From Paraburkholderia solitsugae (lineage in GTDB: Bacteria > Pseudomonadota > Gammaproteobacteria > Burkholderiales > Burkholderiaceae), in the NCBI RefSeq assembly GCF_013177695.1, contig NZ_WOEY01000134.1, forward strand, positions 62,001 to 126,000: 64,000 bases of DNA. The letters are read 5' to 3'. A program made the position numbers and the translations under genes. This document shows, one piece after another, positions 17,582 through 27,408 of the stretch. The stretch's first letter is position 1. Every line of letters begins with the position of its first letter. The notes under the pieces are model-generated. The model was not told the DNA's origin and ran no database searches. It saw only the letters and a program-made list of their open reading frames with translations.

Positions 17582-17607
17582 CGGCCAGGCGGATTCCCGC
17601 CTGGCCG
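17582..17607 (+). terminator. Hairpin after wrbA
   Basis: CGGCCAGGCGG-ATTC-CCGCCTGGCCG is a perfect 11-bp stem with a 4-nt loop. No T-run follows, so it could be a weak or rho-assisted terminator, or an mRNA 3'-protecting structure. Confidence 0.5.
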
Positions 17608-17707
17608 ACACTGATCTGGATGCCGAACTGACCAGGATACAGACCGTCGTTCGACATTGGCCGAGCACCAGTGCCATTGACAACCCATCAATTCGAGAGA
17701 GCTGACC

Positions 17708-18685
17708 ATGCAACGTCCGACGACTGAAGGTGCGTTGGGGGATTTCGTCGTAACCCATCCACTTGACCCGGAAGATGGGGCGATCACCGCCGCCACGCGA
17801 GCGATGGCAAGTTCCATGAAAGGCAAATTAAGGGGAATCGAAGCACGCGAGCCATTCGATGCCATGATGGAGCGCACTTTGCCACGCGATGACGTGAGCT
17901 TCGAGTCCGGCACGGTTGGCGGCATCCCGGGGCTCTGGGTTCATCCTGCACATGGTCGATCTGACGAGGCGATCCTCCATCTGCACGCCGGATGGTTCAG
18001 TCTGGGATCGGCCAAAGCATTCCGCCACCTGGTCGGCCATATCGCCGCGAGGGCGGGAGCGAGCGCATTTATCCCGGACTATCGGCTTGCTCCCGAGCAT
18101 CCTTTTCCTGCGGCCGTCGACGATGTGCTGGCGTGTTACCGCGGGCTTGAGGAAAGGGGCATTCGCCGGATTGCCGTCACGGGAGACTCTGCCGGAGGCA
18201 ATCTCGCACTGGTACTCGCCGCACGCGTCGCTAGCGACGCCATCTTCGCGAAGGCGGCGCTTGTTGGCGTGGCCGTACTATCGCCGGTGACCGATTTGAC
18301 GCTCTCGGGCGAGACGTATGTGACGCGCGCGGACGCCGAACCGTATTTCACCCTCCCGCAAGTCGCGGAACTGGTGGGTTCCTATTTGGGGAGTACCGAC
18401 CCGAAACTTCCGCTGGCTTCGCCGCTCCACGCGCAGCTTTCCGGGTTGCCGCCCGTGCGCATTCACGTCGGAGACGACGAAGTATTGCTCGATGATTCGC
18501 GCAGATATGTCGAGCGTGCGATTGCCGCCGGAACCGATGCCCGGCTTGATGTCTGGATGGGGATGCCACATGGATTCGCCGGCAGTATCGGAGCGTTGAA
18601 GGCGTCGGCACAAGCGCTGGATGCCATCGGCAAGTTTCTCGCGGAGAAGCTGCTGGCAGGCGCCGGCCCGCATACTGCGCGCTGA
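17708..18685 (+). CDS. HSL-type alpha/beta hydrolase (esterase)
   Basis: A 325-residue hormone-sensitive-lipase-family esterase. The oxyanion motif region reads LHLHAGWFSLGS, a variant of the usual HGGG. The nucleophile elbow is VTGDSAGGNLAL (G-D-S-A-G), a VGDDEVLLDDS segment supplies the acid and WMGMPHGFA the catalytic His. It hydrolyses short-chain esters; the HGGG variant may alter substrate range. It ends 42 bp from the convergent LysR gene at 18728, whose targets could include this gene or the divergent pirin. Confidence 0.85.
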   Translation: MQRPTTEGALGDFVVTHPLDPEDGAITAATRAMASSMKGKLRGIEAREPFDAMMERTLPRDDVSFESGTVGGIPGLWVHPAHGRSDEAILHLHAGWFSLGSAKAFRHLVGHIAARAGASAFIPDYRLAPEHPFPAAVDDVLACYRGLEERGIRRIAVTGDSAGGNLALVLAARVASDAIFAKAALVGVAVLSPVTDLTLSGETYVTRADAEPYFTLPQVAELVGSYLGSTDPKLPLASPLHAQLSGLPPVRIHVGDDEVLLDDSRRYVERAIAAGTDARLDVWMGMPHGFAGSIGALKASAQALDAIGKFLAEKLLAGAGPHTAR

Positions 18686-18727
18686 AAGCGCGGCACAAGT
18701 TGCAGGGCACGGCGCGGGTGGACCGCT

Positions 18728-19645
18728 CTAGCGCTGCCGGTTCAGACTTTCGAATCCTGCAACGAGCGCATCGAGCAGGTGACGGACGGCCGGCACCATG
18801 CCTCGGCGCGTGGGGAAGATCGCATGCACGAGGCCCGGCGTGGTAGTCAGACCTGGCAGCAGGTGCTGCAGGCGGCCGGCCTGAATATCGACTTCAACCA
18901 GCTCTCTCGGCAGCATCGCCACGCCGATGCCAGCTATCGCCGCAACCCGCAGGCTGGCCAGGTCGTCGGTCGCGAGGCGGGGCCGGTGCTCCCATGATGT
19001 CACGCGCCCCTCAACATCGACCAGATTCCAGACAAATCGCTCGCTGTTGCTGGCCATGGAGAGGGTGGGCCATTCCTTCACGGATTCGATCGAGCTGGGC
19101 GCCGAATGACGCGCCGTCAATGCGGGACTGGCAACCAGAATGTGGATCGACAAGCCCAACTGACGGACGGCGAGATCGGTGTTTTCCAGCGGGGGGCGCC
19201 TGACCCGGATGGCAAAGTCCAGGCCTTCCTCGACGACATCCACGCGGCGGTTGGTTGCGTCCAGCAGGATCTGGACATCAGGATTGTCCTCTACGTATCG
19301 CGCGATGATCGCGGAGATGCCGGACTCCAGTAAGGCAACCGGGCAGGCGATGCGGACGGTGCCCTGCGGCCTCGCGCGCGTGCGGTCCACGATATCTTTG
19401 GCGGCCTTCGATTCCGCCACCAGCGCCAGGCAATGCTGGTGGAACTGCCGCCCGGTTTCCGTCAAAGACAGGCTCCGGCTCGTGCGGTTGAGCAGGCGAA
19501 CGCCAAGTTCTTCTTCCAGGGCCCGAATGCGCCGGCTGAGTTTCGACGTCTGCAGGCCGAGGCTGCGCGCGGCCGCCGTGTAGCTTCCATGCTCGACCAC
19601 TTCCGCGAAGAGCCGAAGATCATTGAGGTCAGTGATTGCGTTCAT
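18728..19645 (-). CDS. LysR family transcriptional regulator
   Basis: A 305-residue LTTR. The N-terminal HTH is LRLFAEVVEHGSYTAAARSL and LQTSKLSRRIRALEEELGVR; the C-terminal half is a periplasmic-binding-protein-like co-inducer domain of the CrgA/PA2220-type subgroup (RTRARPQGTVRIACPVAL). It is divergent from the pirin/DoxX pair starting at 19835 (189-bp gap) and convergent with the esterase. LTTRs usually regulate the divergent gene. Confidence 0.87.
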   Translation of the reverse strand: MNAITDLNDLRLFAEVVEHGSYTAAARSLGLQTSKLSRRIRALEEELGVRLLNRTSRSLSLTETGRQFHQHCLALVAESKAAKDIVDRTRARPQGTVRIACPVALLESGISAIIARYVEDNPDVQILLDATNRRVDVVEEGLDFAIRVRRPPLENTDLAVRQLGLSIHILVASPALTARHSAPSSIESVKEWPTLSMASNSERFVWNLVDVEGRVTSWEHRPRLATDDLASLRVAAIAGIGVAMLPRELVEVDIQAGRLQHLLPGLTTTPGLVHAIFPTRRGMVPAVRHLLDALVAGFESLNRQR

Positions 19646-19834
19646 GGGCAGCCTTCAATTCCTTCTCATCGTTCTATTGGCGGCAAGGATGCCTTTCATT
19701 CTTGGACCTATACACGAGTTCGTTGCAAATATAGCATCCCTCTCATCGCCTGGATCACCTGCATCAGCACCGAATTCGGTCGGTCGCACAGGTGACAGGC
19801 GCCGCATTTGCGGTAATGGGAAACGGAGAAGGAC

Positions 19835-20533
19835 ATGCTTGCACACAGGCGTTGGGAATCGTTGGACAGGGCGGAACAAAGTTGGCTGCGCGCGAAATAC
19901 CATTTCGCGGTTAGCGCCGATGGTAATCCCGAACATGCAGCGTTGGGTCCCCTGATCGTCTGGAACGATGACGAGATTGCGGTAGGCAGCGGTTTTCCCA
20001 TGCACGGGCACCGTGACATGGAGATCATCACCTATGTGCGCCAGGGCTCGCTCGGGCATCGAGACACCTTGGGATCCGACGGAACGATCCACGCAGGCAA
20101 TGTTCAGGTCATGAGCGCCGGCACGGGCATACGCCACACCGAGTTCAATACGGGGGACGTGCCACTCAAGGTCTACCAGATCTGGCTGCTGCCTCGTAAA
20201 GCCGGTGGTGAACCCGCATGGGACACCAAGCCATTTCCTAAAAGCGACCGGTCAGGAAGATTCGTAGTCCTTGCCAGTGGGTTCGCTGACGATGAAGGTG
20301 CACTTCCCGTTCGTGCCAATGCGCGCGTGCTTGGCGCAATGCTAAAGGCAGGCGAAAGCGTTCGACATGAGTTGAATTCAGTGCGTCGTGCCTATCTCGC
20401 CGTGGCCTCGGGACGCATCGAAGTAAATGGCGAGCCCGTTGGGCCGCTAGATGGCGTGGCGATCACGAACGTCGCCGCGGCGCAGATTTCTGCTCTTGAA
20501 GATTCCGAGCTGGTGATGGTGGACGCCGGCTAA
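19835..20533 (+). CDS. Pirin family protein (first of two)
   Basis: A 232-residue bicupin. The metal site of pirin is visible as FPMHGHRDMEIITYV and a later IRHTEFN, giving the His/His/His/Glu set. AKYHFAVSADGNPEHAALGP is a typical YhhW-like N-terminus; bacterial YhhW has quercetinase activity, and others act as redox cofactors. GGAGAAGG precedes the ATG. DoxX follows 51 bp downstream, and both are probably controlled by the divergent LysR at 19645. A second, unrelated-looking pirin lies at 22187. Confidence 0.87.
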   Translation: MLAHRRWESLDRAEQSWLRAKYHFAVSADGNPEHAALGPLIVWNDDEIAVGSGFPMHGHRDMEIITYVRQGSLGHRDTLGSDGTIHAGNVQVMSAGTGIRHTEFNTGDVPLKVYQIWLLPRKAGGEPAWDTKPFPKSDRSGRFVVLASGFADDEGALPVRANARVLGAMLKAGESVRHELNSVRRAYLAVASGRIEVNGEPVGPLDGVAITNVAAAQISALEDSELVMVDAG

Positions 20534-20584
20534 TTTCCTTTCTTTGTATTCCACCTACGCAAATTCATATTTAAGGAGTTAGTC

Positions 20585-21010
20585 ATGGAGCGTTTTAAAT
20601 TTCTTCCGCTGTTGGGTCGCATTCTGATCGGGGCACCGTTTGTCATGAGCGGGCTGGGCAAGCTCGCAGCGTATAGCGCAACGGTTGGCTATATTGCGGC
20701 CATGGGTCTGCCCGTGCCGCCACTCGCGTTCATTGTTGCCGTGATGACCGAGCTGGGCGGCGGCCTGCTGCTGATCTCAGGCTATAGGGCTCGCACTGTG
20801 TCGCTGGCGATGGCGGTGTTCTGCGTGGTCACGGCGATGTTCTTTCACCACAACTTCGCAGATCAAAACCAGATGATTCACTTTCTCAAGAACGTGATGA
20901 TGGCGGGTGGCCTGCTGCAGATCGCCTACTTCGGTGCCGGCGCCTTCAGTCTGGACGCGCGACTCGGTCGGGTGGGTTCCTCGCGTGCCTCAACGCTGAG
21001 CGCGAGCTGA
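20585..21010 (+). CDS. DoxX family membrane protein
   Basis: A 141-residue protein with four predicted transmembrane helices; LGRILIGAPFVMSGLGKLAAY and MTELGGGLLLISGYRARTVSLAM are typical of the DoxX/YphA family. Members are linked to thiosulfate:quinone oxidation or to redox-stress membrane complexes with SodA/SseA-like partners. AAGGAG precedes the ATG. It forms a likely operon with the pirin upstream. Confidence 0.88.
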   Translation: MERFKFLPLLGRILIGAPFVMSGLGKLAAYSATVGYIAAMGLPVPPLAFIVAVMTELGGGLLLISGYRARTVSLAMAVFCVVTAMFFHHNFADQNQMIHFLKNVMMAGGLLQIAYFGAGAFSLDARLGRVGSSRASTLSAS

Positions 21011-21199
21011 GAAAGGTGACGGGCGTCGATATCGTGGTCGACGGCGGCACGAGGGTCTGGTGATCGCCGATCGATTCTGATGGTCCCACTGTTCGTGATT
21101 GCGTGTACCCGCAAGCTACGTTCGTGGAATATGACGCTCCAAGCGACGGGCAGCGCGCCGGCGGCGCGCGTGCCAAGTCGCAGTAGCACAGTAGTTAAC

Positions 21200-22090
21200 T
21201 TATTTCGCCAGTTGTGCAATGAAGGCGCGGGTCGCCGGTCCAGGCGGCGCGTCCTTACGGTAGACAACCTTCATCGGCATCATCACATCGCGCGGCAGGC
21301 CTTCAACACGAATCGTCACCAAGGTGCCGCTTTCGAGATCCGCCTTGACCATGTGCAGGGGCATATGCCCCCAGCCCAGGCCCGCCTTCAGAAAGGCATA
21401 TTTGGCCCCCAGATCCGCGAGCCTCCACGTCGAGGGGGACAGCACACCGAATTCGCGTCCATGGGATAGAGCGGTGCGGTCGCTGAGAACGAGTTGCACG
21501 CGCTTCCTGATGGCGGCCGCTGAAATGAGGCCTTGAACATTTGCAAGCGGATGAGCGGCGCTGACGACGGTAACCAGTTCGAGCTCGCGCAAGGATTCGA
21601 CCTGCAGTTCGTCCGTGACGATCGGCAATGTGCCAATTACGCCAATGTTGCAAACCTGATCGAGCACAAGTTTCATCACCCCACCCAGCGCTTCGACATA
21701 GAGTCGCAGCGGGGTGTGCGGATAATCCTTTTGGGATTGAGCCGCCGCGCTCGTCAGGTTGTCCATTGGGTACATCACGTCCATCGCAACGGAGAGCTCG
21801 GGCTCCAGGCCCTCTCGCATCGCGCGCGCTCGCGCCTTGAAGCCATCAACTGTGTCAGCCACGGAACGGGCGTCAAGTAGCAAGCTCTTGCCTGCGTCGG
21901 TGAGCTGCGGGTAACGGGCAGTGCGATCGAATAGCTTCACCTCGAGTTGTGCTTCGAGATTCGCGAGGGTCTGGCTAACCACTGATTGCGCGCGCCGGAG
22001 CTTCCGTCCGGCTGCTGAGAAGCTGCCTTCATCGACCGCCGCGATGAAGGTCCGAAGCTGGTCCAGTGTCACGCGGTCGAGCATATCCAT
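21200..22090 (-). CDS. LysR family transcriptional regulator
   Basis: A 296-residue LTTR. MDMLDRVTLDQLRTFIAAVD leads into the helix-turn-helix AAGRKLRRAQSVVSQTLANL; the remainder is a co-inducer-binding domain. The reading frame is open for another 290 codons upstream, but that part is antisense to the pirin gene and is not coding. It starts 96 bp from the divergent pirin, with an inverted repeat between them. It probably controls the pirin/HMG-CoA-lyase operon. Confidence 0.87.
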   Translation of the reverse strand: MDMLDRVTLDQLRTFIAAVDEGSFSAAGRKLRRAQSVVSQTLANLEAQLEVKLFDRTARYPQLTDAGKSLLLDARSVADTVDGFKARARAMREGLEPELSVAMDVMYPMDNLTSAAAQSQKDYPHTPLRLYVEALGGVMKLVLDQVCNIGVIGTLPIVTDELQVESLRELELVTVVSAAHPLANVQGLISAAAIRKRVQLVLSDRTALSHGREFGVLSPSTWRLADLGAKYAFLKAGLGWGHMPLHMVKADLESGTLVTIRVEGLPRDVMMPMKVVYRKDAPPGPATRAFIAQLAK

Positions 22091-22110
22091 CGCTCCAATC
22101 GATAGGTGTG

Positions 22111-22135
22111 ATCTAAAAATATAGGCTTTTAAGAT
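22111..22135. promoter_or_regulatory. Putative LysR operator
   Basis: ATCTAAAA-N8-TTTTAAGAT is an AT-rich interrupted dyad with one extra base, in the 96-bp gap between the divergent lysR and pirin genes. Its position and symmetry fit an LTTR recognition site. Confidence 0.45.
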
Positions 22136-22186
22136 GGAGTGCAAGCGCTTACCTTTACACGTATCGCGTTTTCTCGAGACAGAGCC

Positions 22187-23044
22187 ATGAACATCGACAC
22201 AGCCGTACTCACCCCAATTCAGGAAACCATGCTGGGGCCGCGCCGGATCGTTTTTCGCACCCGCGGCCGTGCGCACGGCGGCATTACTCGTCTGGCCAGC
22301 CCCTCCGATCTCGGAGACCTGATCAAGCCTTTTGTGTTCCTTGATCACGCCGTGGTCGTGCCCACCGGCAAGCCGATGTTCGGCATGCACCCGCACTCGG
22401 GCATCGCAACACTCACAACCGTGCTGAGTGGCGCAATCTCCTATCAGGATACGACCGGCAAGCATGGCGAACTTCATGCCGGCGGCCTCGAATGGATGAA
22501 GGCCGGCAATGGTGTCTGGCACGACGGAGACGTATTGCCGGGCGAAGCCGTACGCCTCTTTCAACTCTGGGTCGCGCTTCCGCCCGCGCAGGAGAATTCG
22601 CCGGCGGAAAGCCAGTACATCTCGCCATCCCAGGTCCAGCGGGACGGGCCGCTTCGCGTCATCCTCGGCCGCCACGGAGCTGCGACGAGCGATATCCGCG
22701 CGCCTGAAGGCATCAACTACTTCCATGTTCAATTGAGCGCGGGAGAGTCGTGGCGCTATGTGCCGCCTGCCGGGCACAACGTCTCGTGGCTGGCAATCGA
22801 CAAGGGCCGCCTGCACGCGTCCGAGCCGATCGAGGCAGGGCAACTCGCCGTGTTCGAGGAATCCGACGGGGCGCCCATTGAGTTGCAAGCCGAACACGCG
22901 ACGTCGTTCGTCATCGGCTCCGCTATCAAGCATCCCTATCCATTGGTGCTCGGCCACTACTCGGTGCATACGAACGCAGACGCGCTTGCGCAGGGCGAGG
23001 CCGAGATCCGTCGCATTGGTCGCGATCTGGCGGGAGTTAAATGA
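22187..23044 (+). CDS. Pirin family protein (second)
   Basis: A 285-residue bicupin pirin of the longer type. [18 protein letters not shown] carries the metal His pair and a [12 protein letters not shown] segment the later ligands; [12 protein letters not shown] is typical. The start at 22187 (MNIDTAV) is preferred over 22139. Its stop overlaps the start of the HMG-CoA lyase gene (ATGATG at 23041), so the two are coupled. Pirin-leucine-catabolism pairing is uncommon, and a role as redox sensor or dioxygenase remains open. Confidence 0.86.
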   Translation: MNIDTAVLTPIQETMLGPRRIVFRTRGRAHGGITRLASPSDLGDLIKPFVFLDHAVVVPTGKPMFGMHPHSGIATLTTVLSGAISYQDTTGKHGELHAGGLEWMKAGNGVWHDGDVLPGEAVRLFQLWVALPPAQENSPAESQYISPSQVQRDGPLRVILGRHGAATSDIRAPEGINYFHVQLSAGESWRYVPPAGHNVSWLAIDKGRLHASEPIEAGQLAVFEESDGAPIELQAEHATSFVIGSAIKHPYPLVLGHYSVHTNADALAQGEAEIRRIGRDLAGVK

Positions 23045-23940
23045 TGGAACGCGTGCGCATCGTAGAAGTGGGTCCCCGCGACGGGTTGCAGAACGAGAAG
23101 CAGAATGTCCCGACTGCGGTCAAGCTGGAGCTGATCGAGCGTCTGACTGCGGCAGGCCTGCGCGATATCGAGGTCACGTCGTTCGTCTCACCCAAGTGGG
23201 TCCCGCAGATGGCGGACCAGGCCGAGGTGATGCGCGGACTGCAACGGCGTCCCGATGTGAACTATCCGGTGCTGACGCCGAACCTGAAAGGTTTCGAGGC
23301 CGCGGTGGCCGAAGGCGCGACTGAAGTGGCCGTGTTCGCTGCCGCCTCGGAGGGGTTCTCGCGGAAAAACATCAATTGTTCGATCGAGGAATCGATTGAC
23401 CGCTTCGTTCCGGTGTTCGAGGCCGCAGCGCGCCTGGGTGTCAAGGTTCGAGGCTATGTGTCTTGCGTGGTGGCCTGTCCGTACGACGGCGCGATCGCGC
23501 CGCAGAAGGTCGCGCACGTAGCCGCACGCCTGCACGAACTAGGTTGCTACGAGGTATCGCTCGGCGACACGATTGGTGCCGGCACGCCGGGCTCGGTGTT
23601 GCGCATGCTCGAGGCGGTAGCGGCGAAGGTTCCCGTCGGCGGCCTCGCGGGACACTACCACGACACCTACGGCATGGCCGCCGCCAATATTCACGCCTCG
23701 TACGACTTCGGGCTCCGGGTATTCGACAGCTCGGTCGCGGGCCTCGGTGGGTGCCCCTACGCTAAGGGTGCGACCGGCAACGTCGCGACGGAGGACGTCG
23801 TGTACCTGCTGCACGGAATAGGGGCAGACACGGGCGTGGATCTGGACGCGCTGGTGGATTGCGGGGCGTGGATTTCGGCCCAGCTTGGTCGCGACAACGG
23901 GTCTCGAGTGGGCCGGGCAGTCCTCGCCAAGCGCTCCTGA
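23041..23940 (+). CDS. mvaB: Hydroxymethylglutaryl-CoA lyase family
   Basis: A 299-residue HMG-CoA lyase/DRE-TIM enzyme. [13 protein letters not shown] has the catalytic [22 protein letters not shown] the substrate-binding loop, [10 protein letters not shown] the metal His pair and [14 protein letters not shown] the active-site Cys loop. It cleaves HMG-CoA to acetoacetate and acetyl-CoA, the last step of leucine breakdown, or a related acyl-CoA. No other leucine-pathway genes lie next to it, and it is coupled to a pirin instead. The length is the usual 300. Confidence 0.9.
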   Translation: MMERVRIVEVGPRDGLQNEKQNVPTAVKLELIERLTAAGLRDIEVTSFVSPKWVPQMADQAEVMRGLQRRPDVNYPVLTPNLKGFEAAVAEGATEVAVFAAASEGFSRKNINCSIEESIDRFVPVFEAAARLGVKVRGYVSCVVACPYDGAIAPQKVAHVAARLHELGCYEVSLGDTIGAGTPGSVLRMLEAVAAKVPVGGLAGHYHDTYGMAAANIHASYDFGLRVFDSSVAGLGGCPYAKGATGNVATEDVVYLLHGIGADTGVDLDALVDCGAWISAQLGRDNGSRVGRAVLAKRS

Positions 23941-24055
23941 TTCAATGTCAGGAGACGACCGTGACAGTGGTGTGACGTTCCGATCCTTTTGGTGACATGG
24001 AACGACCGATCCCGGCGCTCGGGTTGCATAACCCCGTGCGCCGGGCGTTGGTTTG

Positions 24056-24628
24056 TCAGGCGGCCTTGGCGGCGGCTCGCGACGACTGTGCAGTGGTGTC
24101 CCCGGTCGCTTTCGACGCGGCAGCAGTCGCTGCGTCGAAATTGCTTTCCGCGATTTCGACGACCTGCCGGGTTGCCTTGTTAGCGGTGTCGTAAGCGGTA
24201 AGGGCGGCGGTGATTGTCGACTTCAGTAGGGCCACCGCGGGTTCCGAACCAGCCGGCGCGTTCTTTGCCACGCTATCGACAAAGTCTTGCACGTTCTGGC
24301 CGTATCCGGAAAACTGCGCTTCGGCAAACTTAACGAATTCCGCATGAGTCGCCGAGAGGATCTCATAGGCGTGACGGCTGTATGCCCGGGTTTTTTCGGC
24401 GGCCGGCTGCGCCAGGGCGTTCTGAAGCTCGAGCAGATCCTGCGGGTCTTTCCCGGACAGTGCTTTCCCGGTCGTTTCCTGAGTTTCGGTAATGATCGAC
24501 TTCGCGGCCTGCAGGTTGAGGATGGTCAGCTTTTCGAAACCATCGAACACCTTATTGGTCAGGCCGAAGAATGTGTCAGCATGGTTTTTTTGTGCTGCAA
24601 TGAACTGTTCCTGAGAAAACTGGGTCAT
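24056..24628 (-). CDS. phaP: Phasin (PHA granule-associated protein)
   Basis: A 190-residue phasin. FSQEQFIAAQKNHADTFFGL and FEKLTILNLQAAKSIITETQ are the family start, followed by long amphipathic helices and an Ala/Lys-rich tail, as in beta-proteobacterial PhaP. It coats polyhydroxyalkanoate granules in the cytoplasm. GGAG lies upstream of the ATG. It is a standalone gene facing the YeeE pair across a 287-bp gap. Confidence 0.92.
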   Translation of the reverse strand: MTQFSQEQFIAAQKNHADTFFGLTNKVFDGFEKLTILNLQAAKSIITETQETTGKALSGKDPQDLLELQNALAQPAAEKTRAYSRHAYEILSATHAEFVKFAEAQFSGYGQNVQDFVDSVAKNAPAGSEPAVALLKSTITAALTAYDTANKATRQVVEIAESNFDAATAAASKATGDTTAQSSRAAAKAA

Positions 24629-24915
24629 CTCTATACTCCAAGGTAGACGTGCACGGGTGGCGACTTCGACAACATGGCGCGAACGTGATGCGTTGCAACA
24701 TGGACCATTCTTGGTGCCGAGAGTAGGGAAGTCAAATGACTTATTCGTGATAGCAAATATGACCGACGGACCTGGACAATCGGGTGCCGATCTGACCGTC
24801 GGTTTTGCTGTCGCCTATAAAATCATGTTCACGTGGACGGTCGCCGCAGCCCTTATGCCTACGGGGCGCCGCAGGCCGCGCAGGCTACATTCAGAGGGTT
24901 TGGCAAAGCGCTTCG

Positions 24916-25362
24916 ATGGAATCGTTTACACCTTATAGCGCGCTGGCCGGTGGTGTGCTCATCGGACTCTCGGCCGCGCTGCTGCTCTGGTTCAACGGGC
25001 GTATCGCCGGCATCAGCGGTATCGCTCGTGGCCTCTTTTCCGGCGACCGCGAAGCATTCTGGTGGCGCGCGCTGTTCCTTGCCGGGCTCGTCGCCGGTGC
25101 GTGGCTGTATTACGTCGTTGCGAAAGACGCTGGGCATGCGGTGACCCTGCCGCATAGCCGTCCCGGATTTCCGCCGGTCCTGCTCATCGCGGGTGGCCTG
25201 GCCGTCGGGTTTGGTACGGCGCTCGCGCGGGGATGCACCAGCGGTCATGGCGTGTGCGGTCTCGCCCGGCTTTCTCCGCGCTCCTTCGTTGCCACGCTGA
25301 CTTTTCTGCCTGCGGGTATCGCGACGACCTACGTCGTGCGTCACATGCTGGGTGTTCAATGA
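24916..25362 (+). CDS. YeeE/YedE family membrane protein
   Basis: A 148-residue half-size YeeE/YedE (sulfur-transport-like) protein. YSALAGGVLIGLSAALLLWF and GLAVGFGTALARGCTSGHGV contain the conserved Gly/Cys signature (GCTSGHG). Pairs of such proteins are thought to move thiosulfate-like or selenium compounds. Its stop overlaps the start of the partner by 4 bp. The start at 24916 gives the family N-terminus. The downstream selenium-binding/methanethiol oxidase gene strengthens a sulfur theme. Confidence 0.87.
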   Translation: MESFTPYSALAGGVLIGLSAALLLWFNGRIAGISGIARGLFSGDREAFWWRALFLAGLVAGAWLYYVVAKDAGHAVTLPHSRPGFPPVLLIAGGLAVGFGTALARGCTSGHGVCGLARLSPRSFVATLTFLPAGIATTYVVRHMLGVQ

Positions 25363-25796
25363 TGCTGCGCTATCTGGTCAGTTTAATCAGTGGACTCCTG
25401 TTCGGCGTGGGCCTCGCGCTGTCAGGCATGACACGCCCGTTGAAAGTGCTGGGCTTCCTCGATGTCGCCGGGAAGTGGGATCCGAGTTTGATACTCGTAC
25501 TAGGCGGCGCAGTGACCGTTGCGACGGTGGCATTCCATTTCATTCTGCGGCGCAAGGCGCCGCTATTGGCGCCGTCCTTCGATTTGCCCACAACGAAGGG
25601 GGTTGACCGTCGGCTGATTGCCGGCGCCATGATTTTTGGCGTAGGGTGGGGCATTGCCGGTTATTGTCCCGGCCCGGCCATCGCACTGTTCGCGGCCCCT
25701 GACACGGAAGCGCTCTATTTCCTGCCGGCCATGGTGGCGGGGTGGTGGTTGTACCGGCTCACAACGAGCCTGGGGAGTCGGCTTCGTCTTCCGTGA
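25359..25796 (+). CDS. YeeE/YedE partner (DUF6691) membrane protein
   Basis: A 145-residue multi-pass protein, the usual second half of the pair: YLVSLISGLLFGVGLALSGM and IFGVGWGIAGYCPGPAIAL with the conserved G-x-C-P-G-P. The ATG at 25359 overlaps the preceding stop (ATGA), so translation is coupled. Together with the preceding gene it forms the full sulfur-transporter-like unit. Confidence 0.87.
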   Translation: MMLRYLVSLISGLLFGVGLALSGMTRPLKVLGFLDVAGKWDPSLILVLGGAVTVATVAFHFILRRKAPLLAPSFDLPTTKGVDRRLIAGAMIFGVGWGIAGYCPGPAIALFAAPDTEALYFLPAMVAGWWLYRLTTSLGSRLRLP

Positions 25797-26001
25797 GGGT
25801 TTTGCCGATGATCGTCGACCCGGATGTGCACTGATTCTCAACGCAGTTTTCATCGTTATGCTCTAGCCTGCTAAGCATAGTTGAAACGCTCGCTTATCCG
25901 TGCGATCTGGCATTGCTACGATCGCTGTTTGATCGTATTGACCAGACCGGAATGCTCTCGCCGCTACCGGCGCCGAACCAGATCGACAGGAGGAACCCAT
26001 C

Positions 26002-27408
26002 ATGGGAATGCGTCCAGATCCTACGTTCCATGCATCGCCGAAACTCGCGATGGATGCGCCAGCGGAAGACTTCGCCTACACGTTGCTGCTCAGCCCCGAT
26101 TTTTCGCAGCCCGACGCGCTTGCCGTCGTCGACGTGAAGCCCGGATCGCCGACCTACAGCCAGGTGGTTCACACGGTGCCGGTGCCGAACAAGGGGGACG
26201 AATTTCACCACTTCGGATGGAATGCCTGCTCGTCGTCACTGTCGCCGCTGACCGGCCACGCGTTCCTCGAACGGCGCTATCTGATCATTCCGGGGATGCG
26301 CTCGTCGCGCATCTACATCGTGGACACCAAGCCCCATCCGACCCAGGCGCGAATCCACAAGATCATCGAGCCCGAGGAAATCTTCCGGAAGACAGGCTAT
26401 TCGCGTCCCCATACGGTCCATTGCGGGCCTGAAGGCATCTACATCAGCACGCTCGGTGGCGGAGGGAAGGATGGGACAGACGGCCCTCCGGGCATCTTCA
26501 TCATGGACTGCGAAACGTTCGATGTCCTCGGCCGCTGGGAAATCGACCGCGGGCCGCAGGAGAAACACTACGATTTCTGGTGGAACCTGCCGCGCGATTA
26601 CATGGTGTCGAGCGAGTGGGCGTTGCCGCCGCAATTCGAGAACGGGATCGTCCCCGAAGATCTTCTGTCGAACAAGTATGGGCACCGCATCCACTTCTGG
26701 GATCTGCGGGCGAGGCGCAACGTGCAGACGATCGACCTCGGCGCCAACCACCAGATGGCACTCGAAGTGCGACCTGCGCACGATCCCAGCCGGGAGTACG
26801 GCTTCATCGGCGTGGTGGTCGATACGACGAACCTTGAAGGGTCGATCTGGACCTGGTGGCGGGAAGGGGGAAAGTTCCACATCGAGAAGACCGCGACCAT
26901 CCCGCCCGAGCCCGCAGCCACGGAACTGCTTCCACCGTTGCTTCAGGGATTCGGCGCGGTGCCGCCGCTCGTCACCGATATCGATCTCTCCATCGACGAC
27001 AAATTCCTGTACGTCGCCTGTTGGGGAACCGGCGAGATGCGCCAGTACGACGTGACGGACCCCCGGAAACCGAAGCTCACGGGATCAGTCCACATCGGCG
27101 GGATCGTACGGCGCACGCCCCACCCGAACGGTCAAACCTTTGCGGGTGGTCCGCAGATGGTCGAGATCAGCCGCGACGGCAAGCGGGTCTACTGGACCAA
27201 CTCGCTCTACTCGACGTGGGACAACCAGTTCTACCCGGACGGCGTGCCGGCGGCACAGGTCATGGCCCGGGCCGAACCGGGTGGCGGCCTTGCACTGGCC
27301 GACGACTACTGGGTCGCCTTTCCCGACGGATACCGGGCTCACCAGATCCGGCTCGAAGGCGGAGACTGCTCGACCGATTCGTTCTGCTATCCATCGGTGG
27401 GGATTTGA
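26002..27408 (+). CDS. Selenium-binding protein / methanethiol oxidase family (SBP56)
   Basis: A 468-residue SBP56-family beta-propeller. DEFHHFGWNACSS, SRPHTVHCGPEGIYIS and DFWWNLPRDYMVSSEW are hallmark segments with candidate metal His and Cys ligands. Bacterial members with methanethiol oxidase activity convert methanethiol to formaldehyde, H2S and H2O2; this is known of the family but not shown for this gene. The length is usual. A strong AGGAGG precedes the ATG. It overlaps the next membrane-protein gene and lies 205 bp after the YeeE pair, suggesting a C1-sulfur role. Confidence 0.9.
   Translation: MGMRPDPTFHASPKLAMDAPAEDFAYTLLLSPDFSQPDALAVVDVKPGSPTYSQVVHTVPVPNKGDEFHHFGWNACSSSLSPLTGHAFLERRYLIIPGMRSSRIYIVDTKPHPTQARIHKIIEPEEIFRKTGYSRPHTVHCGPEGIYISTLGGGGKDGTDGPPGIFIMDCETFDVLGRWEIDRGPQEKHYDFWWNLPRDYMVSSEWALPPQFENGIVPEDLLSNKYGHRIHFWDLRARRNVQTIDLGANHQMALEVRPAHDPSREYGFIGVVVDTTNLEGSIWTWWREGGKFHIEKTATIPPEPAATELLPPLLQGFGAVPPLVTDIDLSIDDKFLYVACWGTGEMRQYDVTDPRKPKLTGSVHIGGIVRRTPHPNGQTFAGGPQMVEISRDGKRVYWTNSLYSTWDNQFYPDGVPAAQVMARAEPGGGLALADDYWVAFPDGYRAHQIRLEGGDCSTDSFCYPSVGI

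Noticed and set aside
22091-22969. Open frame extending the LysR gene by about 290 codons
   Set aside because: It is the antisense of the pirin gene; high-G+C codon bias keeps this frame open.
26856-27404. Upstream extension of the membrane-protein frame through SBP56
   Set aside because: Overlaps the SBP56 gene in another frame and lacks membrane segments; the TTG at 27405 is the sensible start.
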